From assembly GCA_019828595.1 (NCBI GenBank), contig JAHQRK010000006.1, positions 310,001-374,000 on the forward strand: a DNA stretch of 64,000 nucleotides, in the 5' to 3' direction. The translations under genes and the position numbers were made by a program. This stretch comes from Aphanomyces cochlioides (lineage: Eukaryota; Oomycota; Saprolegniomycetes; Saprolegniales; Verrucalvaceae). Under the pieces are notes generated by a model. The model was not told the DNA's origin. It searched no databases and was given only the letters and a program-made list of their open reading frames with translations. Positions 11,331 through 20,898 of the stretch are shown here, piece by piece (within the stretch, counting starts at the first letter, position 1; every line of letters starts with the position of its first letter).

Positions 11331-12804
11331 ATCATTTTGATATCGTATGGGAAACCACGAATGAAACTTTGTCAGCAAGAGTTCATCTAGGAGTGGCGTC
11401 GTGCTCAATCTCACCGTTTGATCGATAAACGCAGCTCGTCATCTATCGCACTTGTAGCTCATCTGGCCAATTCAAACCCACACACATGCGTGAAACACTG
11501 CATGGGACTTGATGATTGTATGATTTCACCAGAGAATTCGCACAAAGATCCACCATGGTTGGCAAAGTTGCGTTGCTGGGCTTGGATTTGTTTTAGTATC
11601 GTGTATTGTCATTTTCAACCAAATTTGTGGTTTTGACCAAAAAGCGAATTCATTTTCAAATCGATTTCATCATACTGAAGTGGTGTGTGTCAGTGTGTGT
11701 TTTGCGTGAGTTAGGTGGCTGATCGATTTCTGATTGGCTGACTAATTTTAAAATTTTAATTCTAGCCAATCAGAGAAGCCCGTTCGATTCGGAATCGATT
11801 CGAAACCTCGGTCGATTCAAACCGTTCCTCACAATTTTGTATCAAAAGCACAATACCATCCCTATTAATAGTATACTGAAAGCGCTTCTTTTCGTCGGGA
11901 GTGAATCACGAGAAGGTTTGAACTTCAATCCTTCAAGGTCGACATGGCCATCATCTAAACGATTGTCGAAAAGTTGCTAGTAGATCGTCCGGTATACTAG
12001 CAACTTCCATGGGCTGCCTCCATGAACAGAGCGAAGGTGCGTGGACGACCCTCTTGGAGTACACGTTTGATGGAATCAATAGGACCAATCCTGGAAAAGC
12101 TTGTTCATGTTCATTGTTCGAATTTTCGCGCGGGAAGACGGTGACTGCGGCAAATATTGCATGTATAGCAAGCTTTATCCGAATGAGAGCAAATAGCTGC
12201 AAGTTGGCCGTCGTCCTGGTTTACGTGTATCTATCCAAGCTGCCGCAAGTGTTTGCCATCTGACGGACGGGTTTCGACCGAAAGTGGAAGACCTTGGGTT
12301 CATTCGTGTTGTCCGTGTATCGCAGGATGACTCCTGGAAGATCGCTTGTAGCGCATCATCGAGTTGCAATCGTGGCAGTGCCAAGAATGATCAGCCGAGT
12401 CTATGTTATCAAGTCAATCATGGCGAAGTACGATGACGATGTTTGGGCATCCTCCCTCGAAGATTGACGACGTCCAATTGCTGATGGGGTCCTCCCAGCT
12501 GAATGGTCATGTTTTTGGTGGCATCGTATATATTGATTGCTCGACTCTTGGCCGATAACGTCGGAGTAAGTTCACAAAACATGGGTGTTGCCAACCAGTT
12601 GAAACACTACAGTTTACTGTACTTGATGGAGGAGTGAAGAAACACAATGAGTACATGGAGTAGTCAGCAACAAGAGCAACCCATGTGTATTCCGGGAACA
12701 TGTAAGAGTGATGTATTCCAAGTTGCTCCTAGTAGTACTAGGTGAAAGTGTTGGTGTTGTCAACGAGATGCATTTCAAAATTTGCTCTGAGGCTGCAAGG
12801 CAGA
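11331..12804. other. gene-poor region with transposon-like debris
   Basis: No intact gene was found. On the minus strand around 12120-11990 a short peptide DSIKRVLQEGRPRTF resembles the linker after a Tc1/mariner-type helix-turn-helix, but flanking frames are broken. The final about 80 bp precede the start of kinase paralog A and must contain its promoter; no motif was recognised. Confidence 0.25.
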
Positions 12805-15504
12805 ATGGGGTTGTCCGACGAGTCCTCGAAGTGGAATGAGCTGGTCACAAATTTCTTCGCCACTAGTGAAAGCATCTTGATTCAAGACGGCCTACACACA
12901 GAGATTCGCAAGTCCATTATAGCCGCAACCAGTATATGCCGGCTTGGTGATTTATTTGAAACGAACAAGGAAGACATAGTGTTCACATCGCTTCTTGTTG
13001 CTCAAGTTATCGAGTGTATCATTAAAAACATTCCAACTGCAACATGGGAAGACAAAGATCTGTCAGATCTAGCGACTAGACTTGAAAACTTGAAATCGTA
13101 CCTCGAAAGGGAAGATGACGAGCTTTCCGCCCGAAAGTTATACAAGATGGACGAAAATAGCCAAGTGGACTTTGCCAGAAAAATTGAAGATGCTCTGAGA
13201 GATCACAATGAGCATATTAGGAAAGCAGCAAGTGTGCTTCAACTCAAACTGCCAATGACTCAAGCAATCGAAATTGACGACAGTCCGACGCAGAAAACTA
13301 TCAAATTGTTGAGAGGATCCAGCTCACTCGATGATCAGTCGAACTGGCATTTGGCGAACTACTCAAGCAAACTTGACGCTGTGCTGGATTTTGCGGTTCA
13401 AGTCCAGAGGACTATCGAGTATTTCCAACACCAGGTTGCCATTCGAAATCGTACGCCACGCCATGAAATTGCCCAATCTCTTGAAGAGCTCCAAAGAATG
13501 GTAGATCAAAAAGCTCTGAGTCAATGGAACTTATCGAAACCTCTGGACCTAAAAAAACACGTCGCCAAGTGGATGCTATCATCTAAAATGGTTGAGTTTG
13601 ACAGAGGCGCAATGATCAGTCATAGCCCGATGGCCGATTTGTATCAAGGCACCTACCTTGGTAGGAAGGTGACTGTGAAATTGCTCCATGGTACTTTAAA
13701 CACGGACTCACAAGACCTCGAGCGTGATGTCGAACGCGAAATCAAGCATTGGTCACAGGTATCCAAGCTCCCTTACGTGCAAAATCTCATCGGGGTTTGT
13801 ACCAAAGTTTCAAAAATACTCGTTGTTAGCGAATGGTGCCCCCACACGATTATGTCTTACCTCGACGAACGCCCAACCCGCCTGCTTGCTGTGGTATACG
13901 AACTGATTTGTGGTCTGGCATCGATCCATGAATTTGGAGTCATCCATGGGGATCTTAAGAGCTCTAATATCCTGGTGACTGATGACAATCATGTGGCTAT
14001 ATCAGACTTCGGTTTTAGCCGATCTGCTGCTATGAACCTGACTCATTATTCTGGCCAAGAACCATCTAGCGATATGATCAACTGGTCCAGCCCAGAAATG
14101 GTATTTCGAGCTCGAAAGGTCGGTTCGGCGACAGATGTATGGTCATTCGCCATGACCGCTTACCATTTATTGTCGAAGGAGATTCCTTTCAACGGTCGCA
14201 CTGTATTTGAAATTGAATCTGCATTAAGGACCGACAATGAGAGACCAGAACGTCCACCGAAATTGAATCCTGCTTTGGATCCCCTTTGGAAGCAATTGGA
14301 GAAATGCTGGTTGAAAGATCCAAGCGAACGACCAACAGCAAGAGCATTTCAAAAATTTATGGAAAATACATACAATGCCAACAGGGAACCCACGGGATCA
14401 GCTAACTTACTTATTCAAGTCTCTGCTGCGAAGCAACTTCCGAAGACGCAAATCCTTGGCAAGCAAAATCCTTACGTTGAAATTGTGTTCAATGGACAAA
14501 CATGTAGAACCCCGACTGACGACAATGGTCATGTTACTCCAAAATGGAGTTCGTTGCTCGAAGTGAAATCCCCGTCCAACTTGGACATGAACCAAGTTGT
14601 GCACATCAAAGTGATGAATGAAAAGCTAATCGGCCGCAGCGAACTGGCAACTTCATCACCTACAATTGGTCAACTTTTCGAAGCTTGTCGAAACAATCGT
14701 ACAAAGATAAATGAGAGCGAGAAGAAGTGGTTCAAGCTTAATCCCAAGGGTCAGATTCTCATCGAAGCATACTTGGCTCAAGAGCAAACAGCACCCAAAC
14801 CAAATATTCGTGTTTTCATGGAACGCATTTGTGCTATTGAAGGCGAAGAAGACACTGCTATCAATGACACTGCGTCAGAGCTCGTGAAATATACTGTCTG
14901 TGTCGTCGGGTCGAGAGGTGCTGGCAAATCGACATTGATTAATTCAATTTTTGGTGAGCGAAAGTGTGACACGGGTCTGTGGGGAGACTGTACAAAAGAG
15001 TTGACAACAATTGGCCAGGCTTTGGACTTCACACTTGTCGACACTCCCAGCTTTCCATTTGATGGTCACTACGTGATTCTAAGACGTGCCTTTCAACGAT
15101 GCCGTGTTGCTGTGGTTGTTTTCCAAGAGAGTGTATCAGACGTTGGGGATGTTGCCAGGATGGCTCTTGCAGAGGGCTGCAATCTTATTTTTGTTCGAAA
15201 CAAGCGGGAGCTGTTGCCACTTGTATGCGAGGTTGAATCATCGCCGTTGTCAACCCATCTCGCCTTTACTGAGAAGAAAGACCGAGCTGACATTGAGCAG
15301 CTTAAAAGAAACGCTAGGTACTTCTACATCGACGCCCGGGCTGTCCTGCGAGCTCGTTTACCAGACGGTAAACCAATTTCACAAGAGTACGTCGACGCAT
15401 GGATTAAATTGGTCATGGCCATTTGGACATCCATGGGTGTTCACGAAGACGATATAAAAGCAAAGGCAGACAATCTCAGGAGAACTATTCCTGCGACGTC
15501 ATAG
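12805..15504 (+). CDS. paralog A: helical bundle-kinase-C2-GTPase fusion
   Basis: This is an intronless gene of 899 aa. The start is set at 12805 (MGLSDESSKW) because all four tandem paralogs begin M-G-[LIV]-S at the same relative place; the open frame extends 63 nt further upstream. Domains: an N-terminal helical bundle (about 1-265) with FETNKEDIVFTSLLVAQV and LEELQRMVDQ, resembling MLKL/HeLo-type adaptors; a TKL-type kinase fold (about 268-522); a C2 domain (about 530-660, GKQNPYVEIVF); and a P-loop GTPase (about 690-899). In the kinase the ATP lysine is K292 (VTVK), HRD is HGD (D383), DFG is intact (D401), and the glycine-rich loop lacks its glycines (ISHSPMADLYQG). The P-loop GSRGAGKS covers 702-709, followed by VDTPSFP and VRNKREL. 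Weak or no kinase activity is inferred. A role in immunity or signalling is a hypothesis. Confidence 0.9.
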   Translation: MGLSDESSKWNELVTNFFATSESILIQDGLHTEIRKSIIAATSICRLGDLFETNKEDIVFTSLLVAQVIECIIKNIPTATWEDKDLSDLATRLENLKSYLEREDDELSARKLYKMDENSQVDFARKIEDALRDHNEHIRKAASVLQLKLPMTQAIEIDDSPTQKTIKLLRGSSSLDDQSNWHLANYSSKLDAVLDFAVQVQRTIEYFQHQVAIRNRTPRHEIAQSLEELQRMVDQKALSQWNLSKPLDLKKHVAKWMLSSKMVEFDRGAMISHSPMADLYQGTYLGRKVTVKLLHGTLNTDSQDLERDVEREIKHWSQVSKLPYVQNLIGVCTKVSKILVVSEWCPHTIMSYLDERPTRLLAVVYELICGLASIHEFGVIHGDLKSSNILVTDDNHVAISDFGFSRSAAMNLTHYSGQEPSSDMINWSSPEMVFRARKVGSATDVWSFAMTAYHLLSKEIPFNGRTVFEIESALRTDNERPERPPKLNPALDPLWKQLEKCWLKDPSERPTARAFQKFMENTYNANREPTGSANLLIQVSAAKQLPKTQILGKQNPYVEIVFNGQTCRTPTDDNGHVTPKWSSLLEVKSPSNLDMNQVVHIKVMNEKLIGRSELATSSPTIGQLFEACRNNRTKINESEKKWFKLNPKGQILIEAYLAQEQTAPKPNIRVFMERICAIEGEEDTAINDTASELVKYTVCVVGSRGAGKSTLINSIFGERKCDTGLWGDCTKELTTIGQALDFTLVDTPSFPFDGHYVILRRAFQRCRVAVVVFQESVSDVGDVARMALAEGCNLIFVRNKRELLPLVCEVESSPLSTHLAFTEKKDRADIEQLKRNARYFYIDARAVLRARLPDGKPISQEYVDAWIKLVMAIWTSMGVHEDDIKAKADNLRRTIPATS

Positions 15505-17800
15505 TCTCTCCCCATATACCAAAGCAAGAAAGCCGACAACGATTGAAGTATGTCGAGTATTTCATTGCAAGTCGTGCGATCAGGTTCTTCTCCCAGCCCA
15601 CTTGACTCCCACGTTGCAAATTCTTACGTTTACTTGATATTTCTTGTCGACAGCATTAAAGACCAAGCCTTGCAGTAATTATTCACAGAAGAACGAGCCT
15701 TTTTGTCAAGCCTGTATTTAAACTAAATGTTGTTGACAGCGAAGAGTAGTTGATGTTTCTACTGTTGAAAAGCTGCCATTTGCGGCGCATCATCCAGCCA
15801 GCGAGGATGGATTAACGATTCTCTGTGCTGCACACTGTAAATGACCAGACCAGATTCAACGAAAACGAACAACCCAGGAGCAACTCGCCGGACACTTCCT
15901 TCAGCCACAGTCAGCTCGGGGCTTCTTTAACTTGACACCGAACTCACAACTTCAGCGCGAGCATACTGAGCGAAAACCAACGACATCTATGTAGCACAAA
16001 AAGTCTTTGCCGAAGTGAAAAAGGCACCCCCATTGCATGGACCGCATATCATTCCAGAGAACCGAGACAAGAATGACCAAACGACAGCACTGAATATCAA
16101 GCAATGTATCATGTAGACTTCCCCGACGTAGCACTAGTAGTGCGCACCATCGAGCAATCATGACAATTGTCATTGAATCATGTCCGCCCATCGGACGGGG
16201 AGCCAAAATGATCGGGAAACATTTCTCCTCCACAAACAAAAGGCAATGTCCTGCCACCAAGCGAGTACAGCCGTACCATGTACTTTTTGTGCTGTTTCTC
16301 TGTGAATCTCATCCAACAGGAGACTACTGATGGGTTTGTCGTGACCTTCATCCACCATCCGCGCGTCCATACGATATCATCAACAATGAGAGAAGAGTTC
16401 CACGTCGAGCTGGAGGCGATGCCAACTCTGGACACTTCGTCGACGAATGGGAGGTCTTTTGGCTAGTGACAGTCTTGCCGTCGTGTCGATCTGGTGCAAA
16501 ACCGACGTGAGGAGGGCTCAATAATATCTCGCAGTAAGATCATCTTGTACTGCCTTTTTGCTTTCGCCGCCTACCAGCTCTCGATTTTGCCAAAGTGGGC
16601 TTTCTCGGAAGAGCATGGAACGAGCACATGAGCGTCGTTCGACAGGCGATTTAAATTTCCGCCAATTCACAGGTGAATGTGATTACAGTCGTCGGCTGAT
16701 GAGTGATCATCTTTGATCCCTCTTCATCGAAGGTTCAAGTTCGTCAGAAAGAGTGCTGCAGTGGAAAGTGCACCCATCCTTGAGAGCATGGGCGCTTCCG
16801 ATCCAGCGTGCAGACGACGATTGCAACTTTGTTGTATCAAGAGAGCATCTCATCGACACACTTTTGAAACGAATATGGACGATCTTTGCCACGATAAGCA
16901 GTGGCATGACGGCCCTGTGATACGAAGGAGGATCGAGGGCATAAATTGTCGTGAATTCAACCCCAACTGCGAATAAAGCGTGTTGACATAAAACGATTTT
17001 GTGGCTTATTTCTCGACAACTTTGCAAACCCTTGCAATTCTCTGTCGTCGACTGGTCCATTCGATTCCTTTTCGAGATATTCATCGCTCATTCCGAGAGA
17101 GGTCGCGTGTTCATCCGTCACGTTAATAGAGTGTCGCCTCATCGCCGAGTTAAATGCCATTGAGACCAACATGCTCCATGTAATGGTATCTTGAGTTTGA
17201 AAATGGTTTTTGGTCAGCGCTAGAATCGTCCAAGTGGGCGATATTTTCAGGGAGAAACAATCGACAAAGAACGAATATGAAAGGGCGACGTCATGCGACT
17301 CTGCTCCGTTTTTCATGGAATCGTTGAAAATTCAATTTGCGATACCTCTTGGAGCTCTATCAATGCACCAGCTCGTTCGAGACACTTGGGACGATCTCAA
17401 GTCGATGAGTTCGGTACCTCACAATTTGATAGCATACTTATTCGTCGTGGAGGATGCCGAATCATCTCTCGAATAGTTTCACATGTCAATGCGACATCCA
17501 TGAAGAACATCAGTGGCACTGCCATGCATTTTGAACATTTGTGACGAAACACGAGCACATGCGGCCGAGGGACCCTTTCCCTACGGGGAACTGACTGCAT
17601 ATGACGAGAATTACTGGTCCTCGACAAGACCAGATTGCCCATGTTTGGTTTACAACCATGAAACAGTGGACGGGCTGCTTTCTCGGTCTCGGGTGCCCGT
17701 GCGTTAAGGATGGAATTGCTGCCTCGAACGCCATCCAAGTCAAAGTATTCGCATCGACTTGTCGGCGACGAGCGACTATTCAAACTCGAAGTTTACGACC
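15505..17800. other. gene-poor region, probable decayed transposon
   Basis: No intact gene was found. Minus-strand frames between 17780 and 15950 give protein-like fragments (for example TITWSMLVSMAFNSAMRR near 17180 and KPNMGNLVLSRTSNSR near 17620) that change frame repeatedly. They suggest an old DDE-type transposon, perhaps piggyBac-like, but no catalytic motif was identifiable. The segment lies between paralog A and a Harbinger element. Confidence 0.25.
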
Positions 17801-18029
17801 TGAAGCACTAAGGGGCCGTATGCTCACAAAATGCGAATATCGACGATGTGCGGATATCTCAAATTGCGAATAAAAAATATACGGGTCCTTGCTGAACAAT
17901 GGAAAACAATACACACCTTGAAATATAGTAGCCTTTAATAATCGACATTTAACCAAATAAAAGTTCTCAAGGTTCCAACCACAAAGTCCAATTGTGAACT
18001 GACTCTCACATTGCCTTCTCACTCAAGAC

Positions 18030-18779
18030 ATGAAGGCTGAGTCTGCTCAAGCCAAGTGGAACGAAGACATGGACAAGCTTCTGGTTCAAGAATGCCGACA
18101 ACAAGCATCCAAGGCTGATATGATCGCAGCAGGTGGCAAGGCGCTTAAATGCAAGGCTTGGGACTCCATTCTGCATGTCTTCAATGGCAGAAACAACATC
18201 AACAATGTCGTGAAGCTGCAAAGTCGTTGGACGCGGTTGAAGACCGACTACTCTGACTACAAATGGTTGTGTGAGCACTTTTCTGGCACGGGATTCTTTG
18301 GACTCGATGACGACAAGTGGAATGAATTGGATTCCTTGCCTCGATGAAAAACAAACAAACTCTCACGATTTCGGCACGGCCCTTTCATTCACTACGAAGC
18401 CATCGGGCAAATATGTGGTGACTCAATGGCAGACGGGAGCTACATACGTGGGACGGACGATGAGCCATTGTTTGAAACGGAGCAATCTTGTGTGGAAACT
18501 GCGACGGATGATCTCGAGTCCAGTAATGGCATCTCTCTAGACACAACCATAGAGGATTCGTTCAACTTGACAGCCACCCAGCGTCGAGCAAAGCTTATCA
18601 ATGAAGCTCATGTCAATGCGCGTAAAAGAAAGCACGTGAATGATGAATTGCGCAATGACATACGAAAGACAAATTCGGAAACTCTTAAAGCGATGAGTGC
18701 AACGATGAACGCGATGCTGGAGATTTTGCAAAGAAGTGTGAAGCCCTCGGAGTCCAATGACAACAGTAACTCAAACTAG
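18030..18779 (+). pseudogene. Harbinger Myb/SANT-like protein, in-frame stop
   Basis: This is the accessory DNA-binding protein of PIF/Harbinger elements. It contains a Myb/SANT-like trihelix (KWNEDMDKLLVQECRQQ ... VVKLQSRWTRLKTDYSDYKWL ... GTGFFGLDDDKWNELDSLP), the usual FIHYEAIGQICGD block, and a C-terminal coiled coil. A TGA at 18345-18347 interrupts the frame between LPR and KTNKLSRFRHGPF; the same frame continues open to 18779. No splice sites surround the stop. A single CGA-to-TGA change would explain it. Confidence 0.75.
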
Positions 18780-18788
18780 TTAGTCTAA

Positions 18789-20065
18789 CTAAAGAACTCT
18801 GTTACGATAATCGTTATAAGCTGTCCACATATCGTTGGCAATGTTGTCTCGCCACAAATCATTTGACAAGCCAGGATCTTCAACATTGTCTTCGTGTAGT
18901 TCACTGAGTTCAGTTTGAAATGCTGTAAGGTCACTCGTGCTAAAGTCATCCATATATATTGGGCTCAGATTTATACAAAACTTGTGCAAGGCGCAAGCCG
19001 CATGAATAATTGTGACTGCATAGTTCACGTTTACCTCAATTGGAGACGACAAAACTTGCCGTTTCCTCTTCAGCATTCCAAAGGCTCGCTCGACGATGAT
19101 TCTTGCTTTGCTGTGGTAATAATTGAACAGTTCTCGAGCGTTTTGTAGCCGATCGTCTTCGCTATTGGCCCACTCTCGAAGATGGTACATTGTCGATCAA
19201 TACGGAGTCAAGAGCTTCTTTGACAAGCGATAGCCTGCGTCACCGAGATAGAAGTAGCCGTCTGGAACGTTTGCTTCCCAATTGACATGATTGTAGACAT
19301 ATCCGTCGGACGCACATCCTTCAGCACCGGTAAATACAGAAATAAAGCGTGCGGTTTCATCTACGACGCCCAAGACGTTCGTCGTAATGTCCGCTTTTCG
19401 ATTTCGGAAGCGACTTTCCATTGCCTGTGGGACGATTATTGGCACATGAGTTCCATCCAAAGCACCAAGGCAGGGTCCAAACACAGGATGCTCTAATCCA
19501 AACGCAGCTGTTGTGCTCGACTTTTGATCATCTTCATGCGATTCATTCCCGTAGATTCCATTTTCTTTCATCGCTTTCAAAATAGCTAAAACCCCAGCCT
19601 TGCGGTACTTGGCTATTTGCACAAAATTTTGATTCATGAATATGCTTCTTGGACCCGTGTTGACGCACCAGTGGCCAACCAATAGACCGCAACGCCAATG
19701 ACATCCCTGATTTGCATGCGCTTTGGAATCCAAGGACGGCATTCCCGCACAAGCAAATCAAACGTGTGTCGTGGCATGAGTAAGTTGTCCTTGTACATCG
19801 TGTCTCCCATGTGAGGCAACTCATGCTGCATGCGTAGAAAATCAATGAATCCTCCAACCGCAGGGCGAATGAACCGCTGATGGGATGCCTTGTCTTCATC
19901 TTCAGAGTCCGAGTCTTCTTGGACAATTGCAGCCGCTGCTGCCATACTCATTGTCATCCCCACAATGATGTCTATTGGTTCCATTTCCCGTGTCGTCCAA
20001 GTATTTTTTTTGTGATTTGTGATATGTCTATGCTTTTGACCTGCTTGATTTGATGTACGATGCAA
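18789..20065 (-). pseudogene. PIF/Harbinger DDE transposase (DDE_Tnp_4), disrupted
   Basis: This Harbinger transposase carries catalytic blocks LGALDGTHVP (first D), YLGDAGYRLS (second D) and VERAFGMLKRK (E). The N-terminal part (20065-19634) ends in WLATGASTRVQEAY, and the continuation (19742-19200, from MNQNFVQIAKYRKAG) lies in another frame. A one-base indel near 19645 is likely; a 56-bp intron with a GTGCGT donor is a weaker alternative because it would remove conserved residues. A TGA at 19199-19197 separates LLTPY from YHLREW, a block conserved as contiguous in the family. The gene is therefore non-functional. Confidence 0.8.
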
Positions 20066-20253
20066 ACTCGGATATTGGAGAAATTCGTTGTGAAACCATG
20101 GATTTTAAACTCGGATATTTCGTCCGGATACGTTGGCCTGGAAAAAATATACTAGTACTTGTATGCTGACACTTCAAAATATCCGCATATATGGGACTGA
20201 ATGTTCGACTTTTTGACAAATATCCGCATATTTCTCGTCAGCATCCGTCGATG

Positions 20254-20816
20254 GCACGACTTGTCGAGTCCCAGCCTGATCTAAGATTACAACGCCAAGG
20301 ACCTGAATCTGCCTGAAACAATAGGCACAAATGATGACTCTGCCGCAGTGGTCTTTGGGTTTGGACTTCCGCATGTCGAAACAAGCAGGCAGAATTTTGA
20401 AAATCATCACGCCAGCTGGACATAAAGGCAGGATATGGTTGACTTTTAGGCCCTGTCAGGTCACACTTTTGGGTCACACTACAAAATTGAACATACCTCC
20501 ATCACCAGGAAGAGTTCAAGCGCCATACTTTGTCATTCCCTAGCAGGCCTCATCAGGGTGGCGGCACGGCCTTACAGCCTACCTGCCGCCTTACCCCATG
20601 AGAGAAAATATAAAGAAACCCCCTTTTGGTGCACGTTGGGGGCTCCCTCCTCCGAGTCATCCGCCTGCAGAAAATTTTTCACTCGACCTCCGCTTCGCTG
20701 CGGTGAGCGCAATTTTCTGGGCGGATGTCTGACGTCGTCCGCGCAGTTTAAGGCTTCGCAATTGCTGCTCGAATGAGAAAAGCCTAAAATATGATCAGAA
20801 ATTTGAATAAAACCAT
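20254..20816. other. gene-poor region with GC-rich inverted motif
   Basis: No gene was found. A minus-strand peptide at 20410-20250 (MRKSKPKDHCGRVIICAYC) resembles the start of a BED-type zinc finger from a hAT element but is too short to assign. A GC-rich imperfect palindrome lies at about 20668-20727, where CCGCCTGCAGAAAATT pairs with AATTTTCTGGGCGG. Confidence 0.3.
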
Positions 20817-20898
20817 GAGAAAAACCAATAAAAAACCTGTGACCTGCACCTGGGACCTGTTACGGGTGCAGGTCACAGGTTTTTTACTGGTTTTTCTC
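20817..20898. repeat. long hairpin with 34-bp arms
   Basis: The left arm, 20817-20850, and right arm, 20865-20898, are reverse complements with one mismatch (AAT versus AGT). They enclose a 14-base loop. The arms include CCTGTGACCTGCACC. A shorter ACCTGACCTGT echo follows at 20901. No flanking gene is close, so a transcription terminator role is not obvious; a fold-back element or small-RNA precursor is possible. Confidence 0.9.

Larger units (their letters stand above)
17818..20253. mobile_element. degenerate PIF/Harbinger element 1
   Basis: This element of about 2.4 kb carries the two genes typical of PIF/Harbinger: a Myb/SANT-like protein (plus) and a DDE transposase (minus), convergent with 9 bp between stop codons. 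Approximate terminal similarity is seen between CGTATGCTCACAAAATGCG at the left and the reverse complement of the right end (CGGATGCTGACGAGAAATATGCG), both followed by GAATAT/GGATAT blocks. The outer limits and a target duplication could not be fixed. Both genes carry inactivating changes, so the copy is dead. Confidence 0.65.

Noticed and set aside
11430..11480. tRNA-like GTAGCTCATCTGGCC ... TTCAAACCC
   Set aside because: The remaining stems of a cloverleaf could not be drawn; no anticodon arm was found.
19640..19705. Intron explaining the frame change in the Harbinger 1 transposase
   Set aside because: A possible GTGCGT...AATAG intron exists, but it would delete conserved residues (GASxRVQE); a one-base indel is simpler. 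Kept as an alternative only.
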